From Nectonema munidae (taxonomy: Eukaryota > Nematomorpha > Nectonematoida > Nectonematidae), in assembly GCA_030549495.1 (NCBI GenBank), contig JAUIRK010000794.1, positions 20,180 to 84,179 on the forward strand: DNA of 64,000 nt, in the 5' to 3' direction. This document shows positions 54,101 to 60,235 of this stretch, in pieces. Each line of letters starts with the position of its first letter. The stretch's first letter is position 1. Below the pieces are notes generated by a model. That model was given only the letters and a program-made list of their open reading frames with translations. It searched no databases and was not told where the DNA came from. The position numbers and the translations under genes were made by a program.

Positions 54101-57100
54101 TTAAAGAAAAAATTTCCTAAACATCTCAGATAGTGCTTTACTTTACTCGTAATTTTTTAATGAATTTCTTAGATCGGGAGGAGGGGGGTAGATGCTACAA
54201 ACTTTGCGGAGGGAACTCTTGAATTTTATTTCTCTTTTCAAATTACCTTGATAGATTGGGGTATTTATTACAGTATATAAAAGATATGTTAATTTCATTT
54301 ATTTTAATTACAATAAATTTTCTTATCTTTTTTTGGTCTATTAAATTTACAGAAAAAATTGTTATAAATCAACTTTACAATGAAAAACTTACCTAGCGTT
54401 CACTTCTATGGCAGAGTATCCAGCAGCTTTGCTAACAACATGCGCTAAAGTTGTTTTTCCAAAACCCGGAGAGCCATGAAGGAGTATGATCTATAAAAAC
54501 ATGAAAGAATCAAATAAACACCGTATGAATTCTTTTTTTCATTCATTCCACACAAAAGAGGCAATATCAAAAGTGTAAGAAAACCTTAAAATTAAAATGC
54601 TGTAAAATGCTTATATTGGAGTTTGATAACTTCTCACTATTTTTAATTATTTTCAAAGATTTTATGAAATTTGACAACTGCTCTTCATTTTTGTGAATAA
54701 TCAGGAAAAACGAGTTTATAAGACAAAGAAGGATAATATAAGTTAACATTTTTTTAATAATATTGAGATAAATAAGAGATAAATATTTATATTACATATT
54801 TATGCATGATGAGCCATACGTATTTCTATATTTAGTATAAAAGATTTGATATCCGCATCGGCGATAAAAAAAATTCACATTCCGATACACCTCTAGTTTA
54901 CATATATAATTAAAAAAACAGAAAAAGTGTTATTAATTCCTCCTTTATCGGTTTCCTCCATGTAAATTTATTCCAAATCATAAGATTCTACTACTTACCA
55001 TGCTTTTTTCTATAACAAGTATGAAAATAGGTAATGAAATTTCTTCTTTTCAATAAAGATTTATCCTGCTGTCAAAATAATTTGAAGAAGTATATTACTA
55101 TATTCTTCTTTCATATTTTTCAACTATAGTATGATAGCCACACAGCATAACCCTTCTATTTATATATAATAGAGTTTTTCTTCTATAAATTATTGTACTA
55201 AGTACTATATGTATCTTTTAGCGGTTACTGATGGGATATGTATATTTATTAGTGATGGAGGGATTAATAGAAATTGGAAATCGTTAGAGTATCAGAAAAG
55301 GAATCGTATAGGGAAAATTAACTACCCTTTAAGATTATTTTATTTCATTTCCTCAAAATGGATAGATGCTTTAAAAAGTTGAATAAACATGGGTTATGAG
55401 CATCTGAGCTAGACTTACTCCTTTGATTTATCTCATCATTAATAAAAAAATTAAACTAAAACAATATCAAAATTTTTTATTAGGACCATTTAAATTAGTA
55501 TTTTTTAGGATAAGATAAAAAGCATCCGAATTTTTTTAAAAAACTTAACCTAAAGAAAGAAATCTGACTCATATGAAATTTCGTTATAAGAGGAGTTTGG
55601 AGAAAATTTTCTATAGTTTTAAAGGAACAATAAAATCTCTTCGTTATAACTGGATTTGTTACAAACGAAAATTATTGTATACATTCTCCGAAGAGAAAGA
55701 GAATAGCGTAAAATACTGCAGAGATGCTGATGTTTCTTCATTACAATGTGTTAGCAATAGGATTTAATTATTATGTTAGAACAGTGGTTCACAATGTTTT
55801 TACACTCGTGACACCTTGTCTGGAAACTTAAAAGCCAACGGAACTCCTACTATCAAAAACGTATCTATAATTCTATTTTCACTAATGGAAAAGAAACAAA
55901 TAACCAGATTTGCGGAGTGAGAGAGAAAATAATCAACTCCGACTCCAAATCAAAATAGGTTTTAATAGCTATTTAGCTTAGCTACTGGGATGTCTCCAGT
56001 TGAATTTGTGGAGAAAGCTCTGAAATTCATGATGTCTAATATTTATTAGATACAGTCTCATGTTATCTACAACATCCAATATGTTTTTATTCGTAGCTTT
56101 TAAATTGATATGAGCTGAAAACTAATCCTCGTACAAGTAGGTAGAAGCAAATGGAACAAGGACATTTCAATTTAAAAAGTAGGAATCCTCAGAATAAAAT
56201 TGATTACTTACAAATCTTCTGATACACTTGTAAAGATAATCCCCCTGAAAACCAAAATTTAAATTTATTGAATAGATAAATATACCTTTTCTTAATTAGA
56301 TTTATCTAAACAAAATTAAGTTAAATTAAAAGTTATTATTTGCTACGAAATTTAATTGAATTGGTATCGCCTTGAAATTGTTTCACGAAAAGAATGGAAA
56401 GCGTTATATATCTTTCTTTTTAACGACATAAATTTTTGAAAGTATGAGTTTGACATATTTCTCCTACATCAAAAATCAAAATAGGTTTTAATAGCTATTT
56501 AGCTTAGCTACTGGGATGTCTCCAGTTGAATTTGTGGAGAAAGCTCTGAAATTCATGATGTCTAATATTTATTAGATACAGTCTCATGTTATCTACAACA
56601 TCCAATATGTTTTTATTCGTAGCTTTTAAATTGTTATGATCTGAAAACTAATCCTCGTACAAGTAGGTAGAAGCAAATGGAACAAGGAGATTTCAATTTA
56701 AAAAGTAGGAATCCTCAGAAAAAAATTGATTACTTACAAATCTTCTGATACACTTGTAAAGATAATCCCCCTGAAAACCAAAATTTAAATTTATTGAATA
56801 GATAAATATACCTTTTCTTAATTAGATTTATCTAAACAAAATTAAGTTAAATTAAAAGTTATTATTTGCTACGAAATTTAATTGAATTGGTATCGCCTTG
56901 AAATTGTTTCACGAAAAGAATGGAAAGCGTTATATATCTTTCTTTTTAACGACATAAATTTTTGAAAGTATGAGTTTGACATATTTCTCCTACATCCAAC
57001 CAAACGTTTAATTCCATTGTTATGCTTGTTCCAATAGCTTTCAATAGCATACGTAATACGTATGCATTCCAGTAAATTTATCCACACAAAATTTAAAGAA

Positions 57101-59127
57101 TGATTTACAATATGATGAGAATAAGCAAGGCCATCTTCAATGTTCGTATACATTTTAATTCGTCGCTGTGTATGCTCCATCGTGGCTGAACTACTTTTTT
57201 AATCATAGGAAAAAGTTTCGTTGCCAAGCGTGACCGCACAATTTCCATATAGCGGGTAAAGTTAAAATGTCAACAATTTCAAAAACCCATAAAGGTGTAT
57301 GTAGTGCAACGTCCTAGATGATGTTTGGATTTATGACTAAAGCAACACTCGTTAATCTGAATAATTTTACATGGACCCTAAGCTTTATAGGATTCATGTT
57401 GAAATGTTTTCACAAATTTCGTGAAAAAAATGAACATGTCTATAACAGTGACTTTAGAAAGATTTATTAAGAACAGAACTTAAGAATATATAAAAAAGAA
57501 TCTTTGCGAATTGATATGTCATGTCCGTACTTTGCACATTCTTTATATTGGCCCTTCAATGCGTACTTGTCTTGTAATTTAATTCTCACAGTACAATTCA
57601 TGTAAGTTTTGCAACAAGACTTTTCAACAAGTGGGTAAAAGACTTTTCTATTTCATCCAATCAAAGACAGGACACAGGTGTCCAACAAGCAAAGGTATAA
57701 CTTGGTCAGTGAATATAATACACGGATCCATTTAATATTTCAAAGTGATGGCAAAGTAATATAAAATAAGTTCTTTCAGTAAAAATGCTTGTTAAATACT
57801 GAATGAATTTTTAGAGTTTAAAAATGTATCTTTTAAAGTAGCCGAGTTTGTGGTTAAATGGAATAGATAATAAAGTAAAGATAATCCCTTTGTAAATACA
57901 CCAAGTAAAGATGATTCCTCTGTAAATACAGCAAGTAAATATGATCCATCTATCTTAAAATAAAAGGTATTGTGTTTACTAGTTACTAAATCTTTTAAAC
58001 TTTTTAATTTAGAATTCTTTTCTTTATTTAGCAAGAAATTTAAAAAAAATTATACAAATATACATTTAAGTAAAAATATTATTAGAATTAATGTTTTACT
58101 TTATAACTGGGAAAACCACAACAATCTAATTCCTAAAAAATATAAATAAATGTATATATATATAATTAAAATATAATAGTTTAAAAACCAAATATTCAGT
58201 GATTGAATTATATTTATTTGCAATCTTCTTATTCCCAACTTCATTAGAAGAAAGGGAATTTGCATTAGCATTTATTGTAGTTATAATTTTGCTAGAATTG
58301 TTTTTTTTACTCCACTTTTTCATCCATTTCAACAATAGGTTATTTACAGACTAAAATAAGTGTTGAATTTTAATATTAAGTAAAAATACAATTTAAATAC
58401 TTCATCACTTATGAGTTCAATGTATTGTTTAGGTCTATATTTTTCTGTCCATAATATATAAGAATGTGTAGATTCTCTAAAATAATTAAAAATAAAAGAT
58501 AACCAATATAAAAAAATAATTACGAGTTGGAATCTAAAGGCCCTTCAATAACACCAGTTGGAAAATATTTGGATTCACTGACCTTTTGTAAAATGCGTAT
58601 GTAAATCTCTGATCAAAGTTAATAGGTAATTAAAACATTTATCATATCTTGAACTTTTTGGAACATATTTAGATAAGAAGGAGAAAATGTTGGCATTTTA
58701 GTCATATGATAATCAGGAAAGGTCTTGCACATTTTAACTCCTAAATATTTAATTAAATTATATAAAAATAACAGACTAATTTATTATGATACTGAATCTT
58801 TTTTTCCTTTGCTTTGAATCTGTTATGGAAATCCAAGAAATATTTTCTAAAATGTCATCCTAATTTGTTAAGATATATACATTATTAAAGATAATCATAA
58901 AAATTCTAAGGCTAGGTGATTACTTTAGATTCAAAATATTGATCATCAAACGAATGACAATCTTTTAGAAGAGCTACATCATTCAATATGGATCTATTAC
59001 TAACTAAGGTAAAAAAATAATCTATAAAAGTATTCTTAAAAAGAATTGAAAAATATAAAATAATAAACTAACCTTCTATAGAATTTAAAGCCTCCAGTTC
59101 ATCTATAAATTCATCGGAATCTGACAT
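23963..59127 (-). CDS. CHTF18: CHTF18/Ctf18 clamp-loader subunit, many exons
   Basis: Chromosome transmission fidelity protein 18 is the large AAA+ subunit of the Ctf18-RFC complex, which acts on PCNA in the nucleus during replication and cohesion. Exons seen (minus strand, high to low): 59127-59073, 59003-58924, 58582-58524, 58476-58401, 58350-58189, 54490-54393, 52813-52687, 52635-52496, 45904-45811, 44795-44697, 44534-44501, 44378-44310, 35641-35530, 35208-35032, 33350-33198, 32621-32488, 29536-29454, 27598-27472, 24162-23963. Each has AG/GT borders, and phases agree except at three gaps (44310-35641, 32488-29536, 27472-24162), where exons are missing from my model. Domains run in family order: acidic N-terminus, LWTEKYRP, Walker A, Walker B, sensor 1, helical region, NAVRR tail. 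A 33-bp exon-like segment at 56212-56244 and 56738-56770 may also belong. It could be a pseudogene only if the missing exons are truly lost; the intact frames argue for a working gene. Confidence 0.88.
24170..27470. other. CHTF18 intron region, mostly featureless
   Basis: Apart from the LINE fragment at 25.0-25.4 kb I see no gene or element. A missing CHTF18 exon may lie here. Confidence 0.4.
25008..25440 (+). pseudogene. LINE ORF2 C-terminal fragment with cysteine-rich finger
   Basis: The plus strand reads [20 protein letters not shown] (about 25020-25079), then FKCSC, and continues in frame with [40 protein letters not shown] and, after a stop, [12 protein letters not shown]. This order (CxxCxKWVHKxCSGIKxxL followed by VVGGVxLExVxxFCYLGxxL) is that of a LINE group common in arthropods and cnidarians, with the finger close to the RT thumb. 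Only this piece survives. Confidence 0.65.
27472..27598 (-). CDS. CHTF18: CHTF18 candidate exon, C-terminal linker
   Basis: After the split Lys it codes [17 protein letters not shown], then [19 protein letters not shown] and CSFTPI. Acceptor TCTTTTACAAG, donor GTAATT. It is Ser/Pro/Lys-rich, as expected of the linker before the Ctf18 tail. If the donor is not used, the frame stops five codons later at a TAA, which would give an alternative end. Confidence 0.55.
27813..28422. mobile_element. possible non-autonomous hAT-like element
   Basis: The left end CAGGGGTTCTCGAAAAA and the reversed right end CACTGATTCCCAACCGTTGT resemble common hAT ends, but match each other at only about 8 of 14 bases. 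Flanks CATTAGAC and GAATACAC share 5 of 8. The interior is non-coding. It sits in a CHTF18 intron region. Confidence 0.35.
29454..29536 (-). CDS. CHTF18: CHTF18 candidate exon, C-terminal linker
   Basis: It codes [20 protein letters not shown] then TPLKSHL plus AA. Acceptor AAAAATTTTAG, donor GTTTGT. Supported by an open frame, splice borders and phase agreement with 27598; the C-terminal linker of Ctf18 is poorly conserved, so homology cannot confirm it. Confidence 0.5.
30122..30560 (+). mobile_element. hAT-like terminus, single end
   Basis: CAGGGGTTGGGCAATAATTT followed by GAGGGTCGCATTGAA is a widespread hAT end (CAGGGGTGGGCAA type). I found no matching right end. It may be one end of the hAT whose transposase remnant lies at 31.0-31.9 kb on the minus strand. 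Confidence 0.4.
31030..31910 (-). pseudogene. hAT transposase fragment (CGGBP1-like N-terminus)
   Basis: Read on the minus strand from 31906: [20 protein letters not shown], then [20 protein letters not shown], the linker [20 protein letters not shown], the catalytic [17 protein letters not shown] (about 31565-31515), [34 protein letters not shown] with the second Asp (31395-31336), and [18 protein letters not shown] then [10 protein letters not shown]. This is the order of a family of hAT elements whose N-terminus resembles CGG-repeat-binding protein 1. The C-terminal half is missing and frames change at least three times. It lies inside a CHTF18 intron on the same strand as the gene. Confidence 0.75.
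32488..32621 (-). CDS. CHTF18: CHTF18 exon, VSVQLCS...GLSYVQ segment
   Basis: It codes [20 protein letters not shown], then [14 protein letters not shown] and NYVFNLM plus CC. It continues RPVSTQLYSxxEKxxLxxxVxxMxxxGLTYVQ of the family without a break. Acceptor TTTATTTAG, donor GTAACT. Confidence 0.92.
33198..33350 (-). CDS. CHTF18: CHTF18 exon, DILTPKIKP segment
   Basis: 51 codons from [20 protein letters not shown] to [14 protein letters not shown]. The end matches the LLxILxPKLRPV block of Ctf18, with the Val supplied by the next exon. Acceptor GTCCTTTTTTAAG, donor GTATTT. Confidence 0.9.
33400..33629. mobile_element. 230-bp MITE with target duplication
   Basis: Ends CAGGGGCGACTC and (reversed) CAGTAGCGATGC are imperfect inverted repeats. 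Flanks ATATATAG (33392-33399) and ATATACAG (33630-33637) match at 7 of 8. The interior holds two imperfect copies of a repeat beginning CTGTATAGTATGTGT/CTGTATACTATGTGT and ending ATGCAGGG/ATGTAGGG. It lies 50 bases from the CHTF18 exon at 33350. Confidence 0.65.
35032..35208 (-). CDS. CHTF18: CHTF18 exon, DWLSYYDIL segment
   Basis: It codes 59 codons: [20 protein letters not shown], a middle part with [13 protein letters not shown], and [10 protein letters not shown]. Ctf18 has EWLxFxDxL, then LPxxFHxLFASxxxPxIxxP at this point. Acceptor TATTTTAAG, donor GTAAGA. Confidence 0.92.
35530..35641 (-). CDS. CHTF18: CHTF18 exon, AIHENFL segment
   Basis: It codes [20 protein letters not shown] then [17 protein letters not shown], matching the IxDGxxENFLxxKxxD segment of Ctf18. 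Acceptor TTTACACAG, donor GTAATT. It ends in phase 0, as the next exon requires. Confidence 0.88.
37690..39770 (+). pseudogene. uncharacterised mobile-element protein family, broken copy
   Basis: Plus-strand pieces follow the order of a large uncharacterised protein family that I know from repeats in cnidarians, flatworms and arthropods. They are [20 protein letters not shown] (37786), [17 protein letters not shown] (37923), CLVRFFPLI and [20 protein letters not shown] (38015-38120), FHFLLHYPQQ and [20 protein letters not shown] (about 38220-38325), then [11 protein letters not shown] second half follows: [40 protein letters not shown] (38614-38760), and a tail domain [18 protein letters not shown] (39557 on). 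A GT-AG intron-like gap of 48 bases is at 39501-39548. Several frame changes show it is dead. No catalytic residues can be assigned. It lies on the strand opposite to CHTF18, inside its intron. Confidence 0.6.
41515..41690. repeat. dispersed repeat, copy 2
   Basis: Same orientation as copy 1 at 23510-23860, sharing AAATTTAATTCCGAAT, ATGTACAATCTTTACATG and GTAAATGATGAAGAG. It directly precedes the hAT remnant at 41.8 kb and may be part of that element. Confidence 0.45.
41820..42640 (+). pseudogene. hAT transposase C-terminal half (ZBED5/SCAND3-like)
   Basis: Plus-strand segments: [20 protein letters not shown] with [15 protein letters not shown] (41826-41937), [20 protein letters not shown] then [13 protein letters not shown] (42013-42110), and the C-terminal dimerisation region [37 protein letters not shown] (42250-42360) continuing in another frame as [20 protein letters not shown] and [12 protein letters not shown]. 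This is the order of ZBED5/SCAND3-type hAT proteins. The N-terminal BED finger and first catalytic part are absent and the frame changes at least three times. It lies in a CHTF18 intron, on the opposite strand. Confidence 0.7.
44310..44378 (-). CDS. CHTF18: CHTF18 candidate exon before the first gap
   Basis: It codes [20 protein letters not shown] then NL plus one base, similar in pattern to the GxKDxxxSxxxxWxxxF stretch of Ctf18. The acceptor is TTTTGTATAG and the donor is GTATAC. The next exon I recognise (35641) needs a different phase, so at least one exon is missing in between. Confidence 0.6.
44501..44534 (-). CDS. CHTF18: CHTF18 candidate 34-bp exon
   Basis: Acceptor TTGTTTTTAG, donor GTATAT; it codes [11 protein letters not shown] plus one base. 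It is chosen because its phase links the exons on both sides exactly. The sequence itself is not diagnostic. Confidence 0.5.
44697..44795 (-). CDS. CHTF18: CHTF18 exon, NDIRxCLNALQ segment
   Basis: It reads [16 protein letters not shown] then [17 protein letters not shown]. CEKTxNDIRSCLNTLQF is a hallmark of the clamp-loader lid in Ctf18. The acceptor is GATTATTTTAG. The donor GTTTTT is weak but the phase is right. Confidence 0.92.
44896..45190. mobile_element. 295-bp hAT-type MITE with target duplication
   Basis: The left end CAGTGCCGGATCTACCAAAT and the reversed right end CAGTGCCGGATTAACATAGT share an 11-base perfect inverted repeat. Flanks ACCGAGAC (44888-44895) and ACCGAGCC (45191-45198) match at 7 of 8, an 8-bp target duplication. 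CTGTAGCAG is repeated near each end. It lies between two CHTF18 exons. Confidence 0.85.
45811..45904 (-). CDS. CHTF18: CHTF18 exon, YxxALRPLR segment
   Basis: It reads [20 protein letters not shown] then [11 protein letters not shown]. YAPALRPLRxxAxV...SRL is the stretch directly after sensor 1 in Ctf18. The acceptor is CTCTTTCTAG and the donor is GTATTC. The phase matches the previous exon despite the long intron. Confidence 0.92.
46250..47130 (-). mobile_element. second copy of the 14.4-16.2 kb element
   Basis: The reverse complement of this stretch aligns with 15340-16140. Shared blocks include ATCAATCAAAATTTTG, GACATTTCCCAAA, GTTCAAAACTGTATA, GATTGACAG and ATCAAAAGATGCAGCT. The end near 46255-46280 is again G/C-rich (CGCCTCCTCCCCCTTT). 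The terminal CAGTGGCGTA is not clear, so boundaries are approximate. It lies in the 6.6-kb CHTF18 intron. Confidence 0.65.
47140..49590. other. no recognisable feature
   Basis: A+T-rich part of the 6.6-kb CHTF18 intron; the open frames are short and show no family signature. Confidence 0.45.
49600..50720 (+). other. unrecognised coding-like remnant
   Basis: Plus-strand pieces look protein-coding but belong to no family I recognise: [20 protein letters not shown] followed by [18 protein letters not shown] (49721-49840), [16 protein letters not shown], then [20 protein letters not shown] (49988-50050), and a separate frame at 50529-50717 with [20 protein letters not shown]. Stops interrupt all but the last. 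They could be pieces of one old inserted gene or of two unrelated repeats. Confidence 0.3.
51960..52440. repeat. foldback-like element with degenerate short repeats
   Basis: The left arm (51960-52110) carries several units like AATTGGTCTAATAG; the right arm (52300-52440) carries the reverse complement, ATTAGACCAATC. Between them is a stretch of degenerate CACTAACTCTAAC-type units (52165-52300). Long inverted arms built of short tandem motifs around a simple-sequence centre fit a foldback element or a MITE. It begins about 55 bases from the CHTF18 exon at 52496. Confidence 0.6.
52496..52635 (-). CDS. CHTF18: CHTF18 exon, sensor 1 region
   Basis: It codes [13 protein letters not shown], a charged insert rich in Lys, Asp and Arg, and [13 protein letters not shown], ending with CT. 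RPxICIxND(L/Q)Y is the sensor 1 segment of Ctf18. The acceptor TTTATTTAG and the donor GTAAGT are good. The split Leu codon is completed by the next exon about 6.6 kb away. Confidence 0.95.
52687..52813 (-). CDS. CHTF18: CHTF18 exon, Walker B
   Basis: After the split Ser it reads [30 protein letters not shown] and [12 protein letters not shown]. The Walker B box (IIDEID) is intact and the [13 protein letters not shown] context is diagnostic of Ctf18 rather than of other RFC subunits. The donor is GTAACC. Confidence 0.95.
52940..53560. other. relatively G+C-rich island of unknown nature
   Basis: Base composition is clearly less A+T-rich than the surroundings, with open frames on both strands (53140-52949 minus, 53294-53503 plus) that I do not recognise. 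It looks like an inserted repeat in the CHTF18 intron between the Walker B and Walker A exons. Confidence 0.35.
54393..54490 (-). CDS. CHTF18: CHTF18 exon, Walker A
   Basis: It codes [20 protein letters not shown] then [12 protein letters not shown], closely like [32 protein letters not shown] of Ctf18. The P-loop GxxGxGKT is complete, with Phe in place of the usual Leu. The acceptor is TTTTTATAG and the donor is GTAAGT. The exon ends in AG, which joins T of the next exon to complete the Ser of NASDD. Confidence 0.95.
56212..56244 (-). other. 33-bp exon-like segment, copy 1
   Basis: On the minus strand an excellent acceptor (TTTTGGTTTTCAG) precedes and GTAAGTAAT follows 33 bases coding [11 protein letters not shown]. 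The identical segment is at 56738-56770. Length and phase would fit between the CHTF18 exons at 58350 and 54490, where the linker before Walker A is expected. Whether it is used is not shown by the sequence. Confidence 0.45.
56738..56770 (-). other. 33-bp exon-like segment, copy 2
   Basis: Exact second copy in the tandem duplication, with the same acceptor and donor. See 56212-56244. Confidence 0.45.
56878..57430 (-). pseudogene. Merlin-type (IS1595/ISXO2-like) transposase, broken
   Basis: Minus strand from about 57430: [12 protein letters not shown] (about 57305-57265), then in a second frame [20 protein letters not shown] with HSDE carrying the second catalytic residue (57230-57165), then in a third frame [11 protein letters not shown] and [20 protein letters not shown] with the catalytic Glu (57115-56995), ending NSYFQKFM and a Lys/Arg-rich tail. 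HSDE ... VNHSxxFV ... IESxW is the pattern of the DDE_Tnp_IS1595 domain of Merlin elements. The N-terminal third is not visible and at least two frame changes occur. The last 120 bases are duplicated at 56354-56472. Confidence 0.75.
57874..57957. repeat. 30-bp minisatellite, about 2.8 copies
   Basis: Units beginning AGTAAAGATAATCC, AGTAAAGATGATTC and AGTAAATATGATCC start at 57874, 57904 and 57934. The period is exactly 30 bases, so frames stay open; the plus strand reads [29 protein letters not shown]. Confidence 0.75.
58189..58350 (-). CDS. CHTF18: CHTF18 exon, LLKWMKKW segment
   Basis: It opens [17 protein letters not shown], matching the (T/S)NxxLLxWLKxWD segment that follows the LWxxKY box, then runs into an Asn/Ser-rich linker. 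The acceptor CTTATTTTAG is strong. The donor at 58188 (TTG|GTTTTT) is weak and the 3' border is uncertain. Confidence 0.75.
58401..58476 (-). CDS. CHTF18: CHTF18 exon, clamp-loader LWxxKYxP box
   Basis: It reads [20 protein letters not shown] then LISDE. LWxxKYxPxxYxELxSD is the signature at the start of the Ctf18 clamp-loader domain. The acceptor TATTTTAG and the donor GTATTT border 25 codons, with a phase that fits both sides. Confidence 0.88.
58524..58582 (-). CDS. CHTF18: CHTF18 exon, N-terminal linker
   Basis: It codes [19 protein letters not shown] plus two bases. The acceptor is TTACAAAAG and the donor is GTAATT. The call rests mainly on phase agreement with the exons on either side. 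Confidence 0.6.
58924..59003 (-). CDS. CHTF18: CHTF18 exon, N-terminal linker
   Basis: The acceptor TTTACCTTAG precedes 59003 and the donor GTAATC follows 58924. It codes [15 protein letters not shown] then [11 protein letters not shown], a low-conservation N-terminal linker. The phase fits both neighbours. Confidence 0.65.
59073..59127 (-). CDS. CHTF18: CHTF18 exon with start codon
   Basis: ATG at 59127-59125 opens [18 protein letters not shown], an acidic start like that of other Ctf18 proteins, which begin with a short acidic stretch. The donor GTTAGT follows at 59072. The exon ends with one extra base that joins TT of the next exon to give Val. Confidence 0.75.
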
Positions 59128-59312
59128 CAAGTTTTTGAAATTTTAAATATTGTTTGGATTAAAATAAAATCAAAATTTAAATTTAAAATTATATTTTTTT
59201 ACTAAAAATTATTATATATATTTGAAATAAAAATTAATGGCTATGATTTTTTTTATATAAACAGATTCATATTTTTTTAATTATTTAAGTAATGTATCTT
59301 TAATTGTCGACA

Positions 59313-59560
59313 GACGGACTACTGGTAAGAGTGTAGGGCCTTGATCGAGATGGTCTGGGTTCGATTCACGATCGTGACTATCCTTACCACCTGTCGAGCT
59401 ATGAAAGATTACTATTCCCTAATCCCTGTGGATGTTAAAATTGTCAAAATTAAATCGCAATTTAATTATAGACAATCATATTCACGTCTCTTTTTTTTTA
59501 TAAAAAAGAATTTAATTTTTACAATAATTAAATCTATAATTAAAATTATTATAATTTTAT
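59313..59560 (+). mobile_element. tRNA-derived SINE candidate
   Basis: A B box GGTTCGATTC lies at 59358-59367 and an A box-like CTGGTAAGAGTG about 35 bases upstream, followed by an unrelated body (CTGTCGAGCTATGAAAGAT) and an A+T-rich tail. It differs from the SINE at 7.7 kb. It sits about 190 bases upstream of the CHTF18 start codon. Confidence 0.45.
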
Positions 59561-59911
59561 ATTAAAATAATTAATAATTAATATTTTTTCCACAAATTTA
59601 TATTTTAGGGCCTTTTAGAAATTTTTTGATTTTTAATATTTAGCTTACAGTAAACGTTAAGACAAAAGTTGTTGAAGAAGAAGAAGAAATTTTTATTATT
59701 AGAAAACAAAATATGAAAAACTATTGATAATAAAAAAAAAAATCACAACATATGGCCCATCACCACAAGAGAAGAAAAAGGAAGGAAAGGCACTTCATCG
59801 TGATTTCAATAACTCATGCGAGATGGACATATCAATACGGTGAAGAATAAAAAGATACAGACAAATAAAAATAAAAAAAAATATATGTAAACAATATTGT
59901 ATTATATATAT

Positions 59912-59935
59912 ATATATATTTATTTATTTGTTTAT
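59912..59935. repeat. TA microsatellite
   Basis: A run of TA dinucleotides followed by TTTA repeats, just downstream of the LINE coding end. Confidence 0.85.
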
Positions 59936-60235
59936 ATTTATTAGAATATAAAACATAAATTTGTGAAATGTGATTGTATTAGGAACACCTTCAAGTAAAA
60001 AACAAAGCTTGCGAAGAAGTTTTGAATCCTTTACGATTTTGCAGATCAAGCTTGGGAAGAAAGAAATTCACAAGGAAAAACGTTCTAAGAAGTATTGAAC
60101 GAAAGAGAGATTTTTCACTGACTTCAGGAATATGGAAGAGAAGGTTGGAGCGAGTGAAGTAGCCATGTGTGGAATTGTTTTGTATGAACAGAGAATTTAG
60201 AAATCCATTTTGGTAACACGATTTATAAAAAAAAT

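Larger units (their letters stand above)
55947..56998. repeat. 526-bp tandem duplication
   Basis: 55947-56472 and 56473-56998 are head-to-tail copies. I counted about four base differences by eye (near 56110, 56164 and 56196 against the same positions plus 526). The unit contains the 3' end of a Merlin-type transposase and a 33-bp exon-like segment with good splice sites. Confidence 0.92.

Noticed and set aside
55782-55840. CAGTGGTTCACAATGTTTTT as a hAT terminus
   Set aside because: It resembles a common hAT end, but no matching partner end or target duplication could be found, so it is not listed as an element.
57792-58034. 80-codon minus-strand frame as a CHTF18 exon
   Set aside because: It is largely the 30-bp minisatellite read backwards and has no conserved clamp-loader residues.
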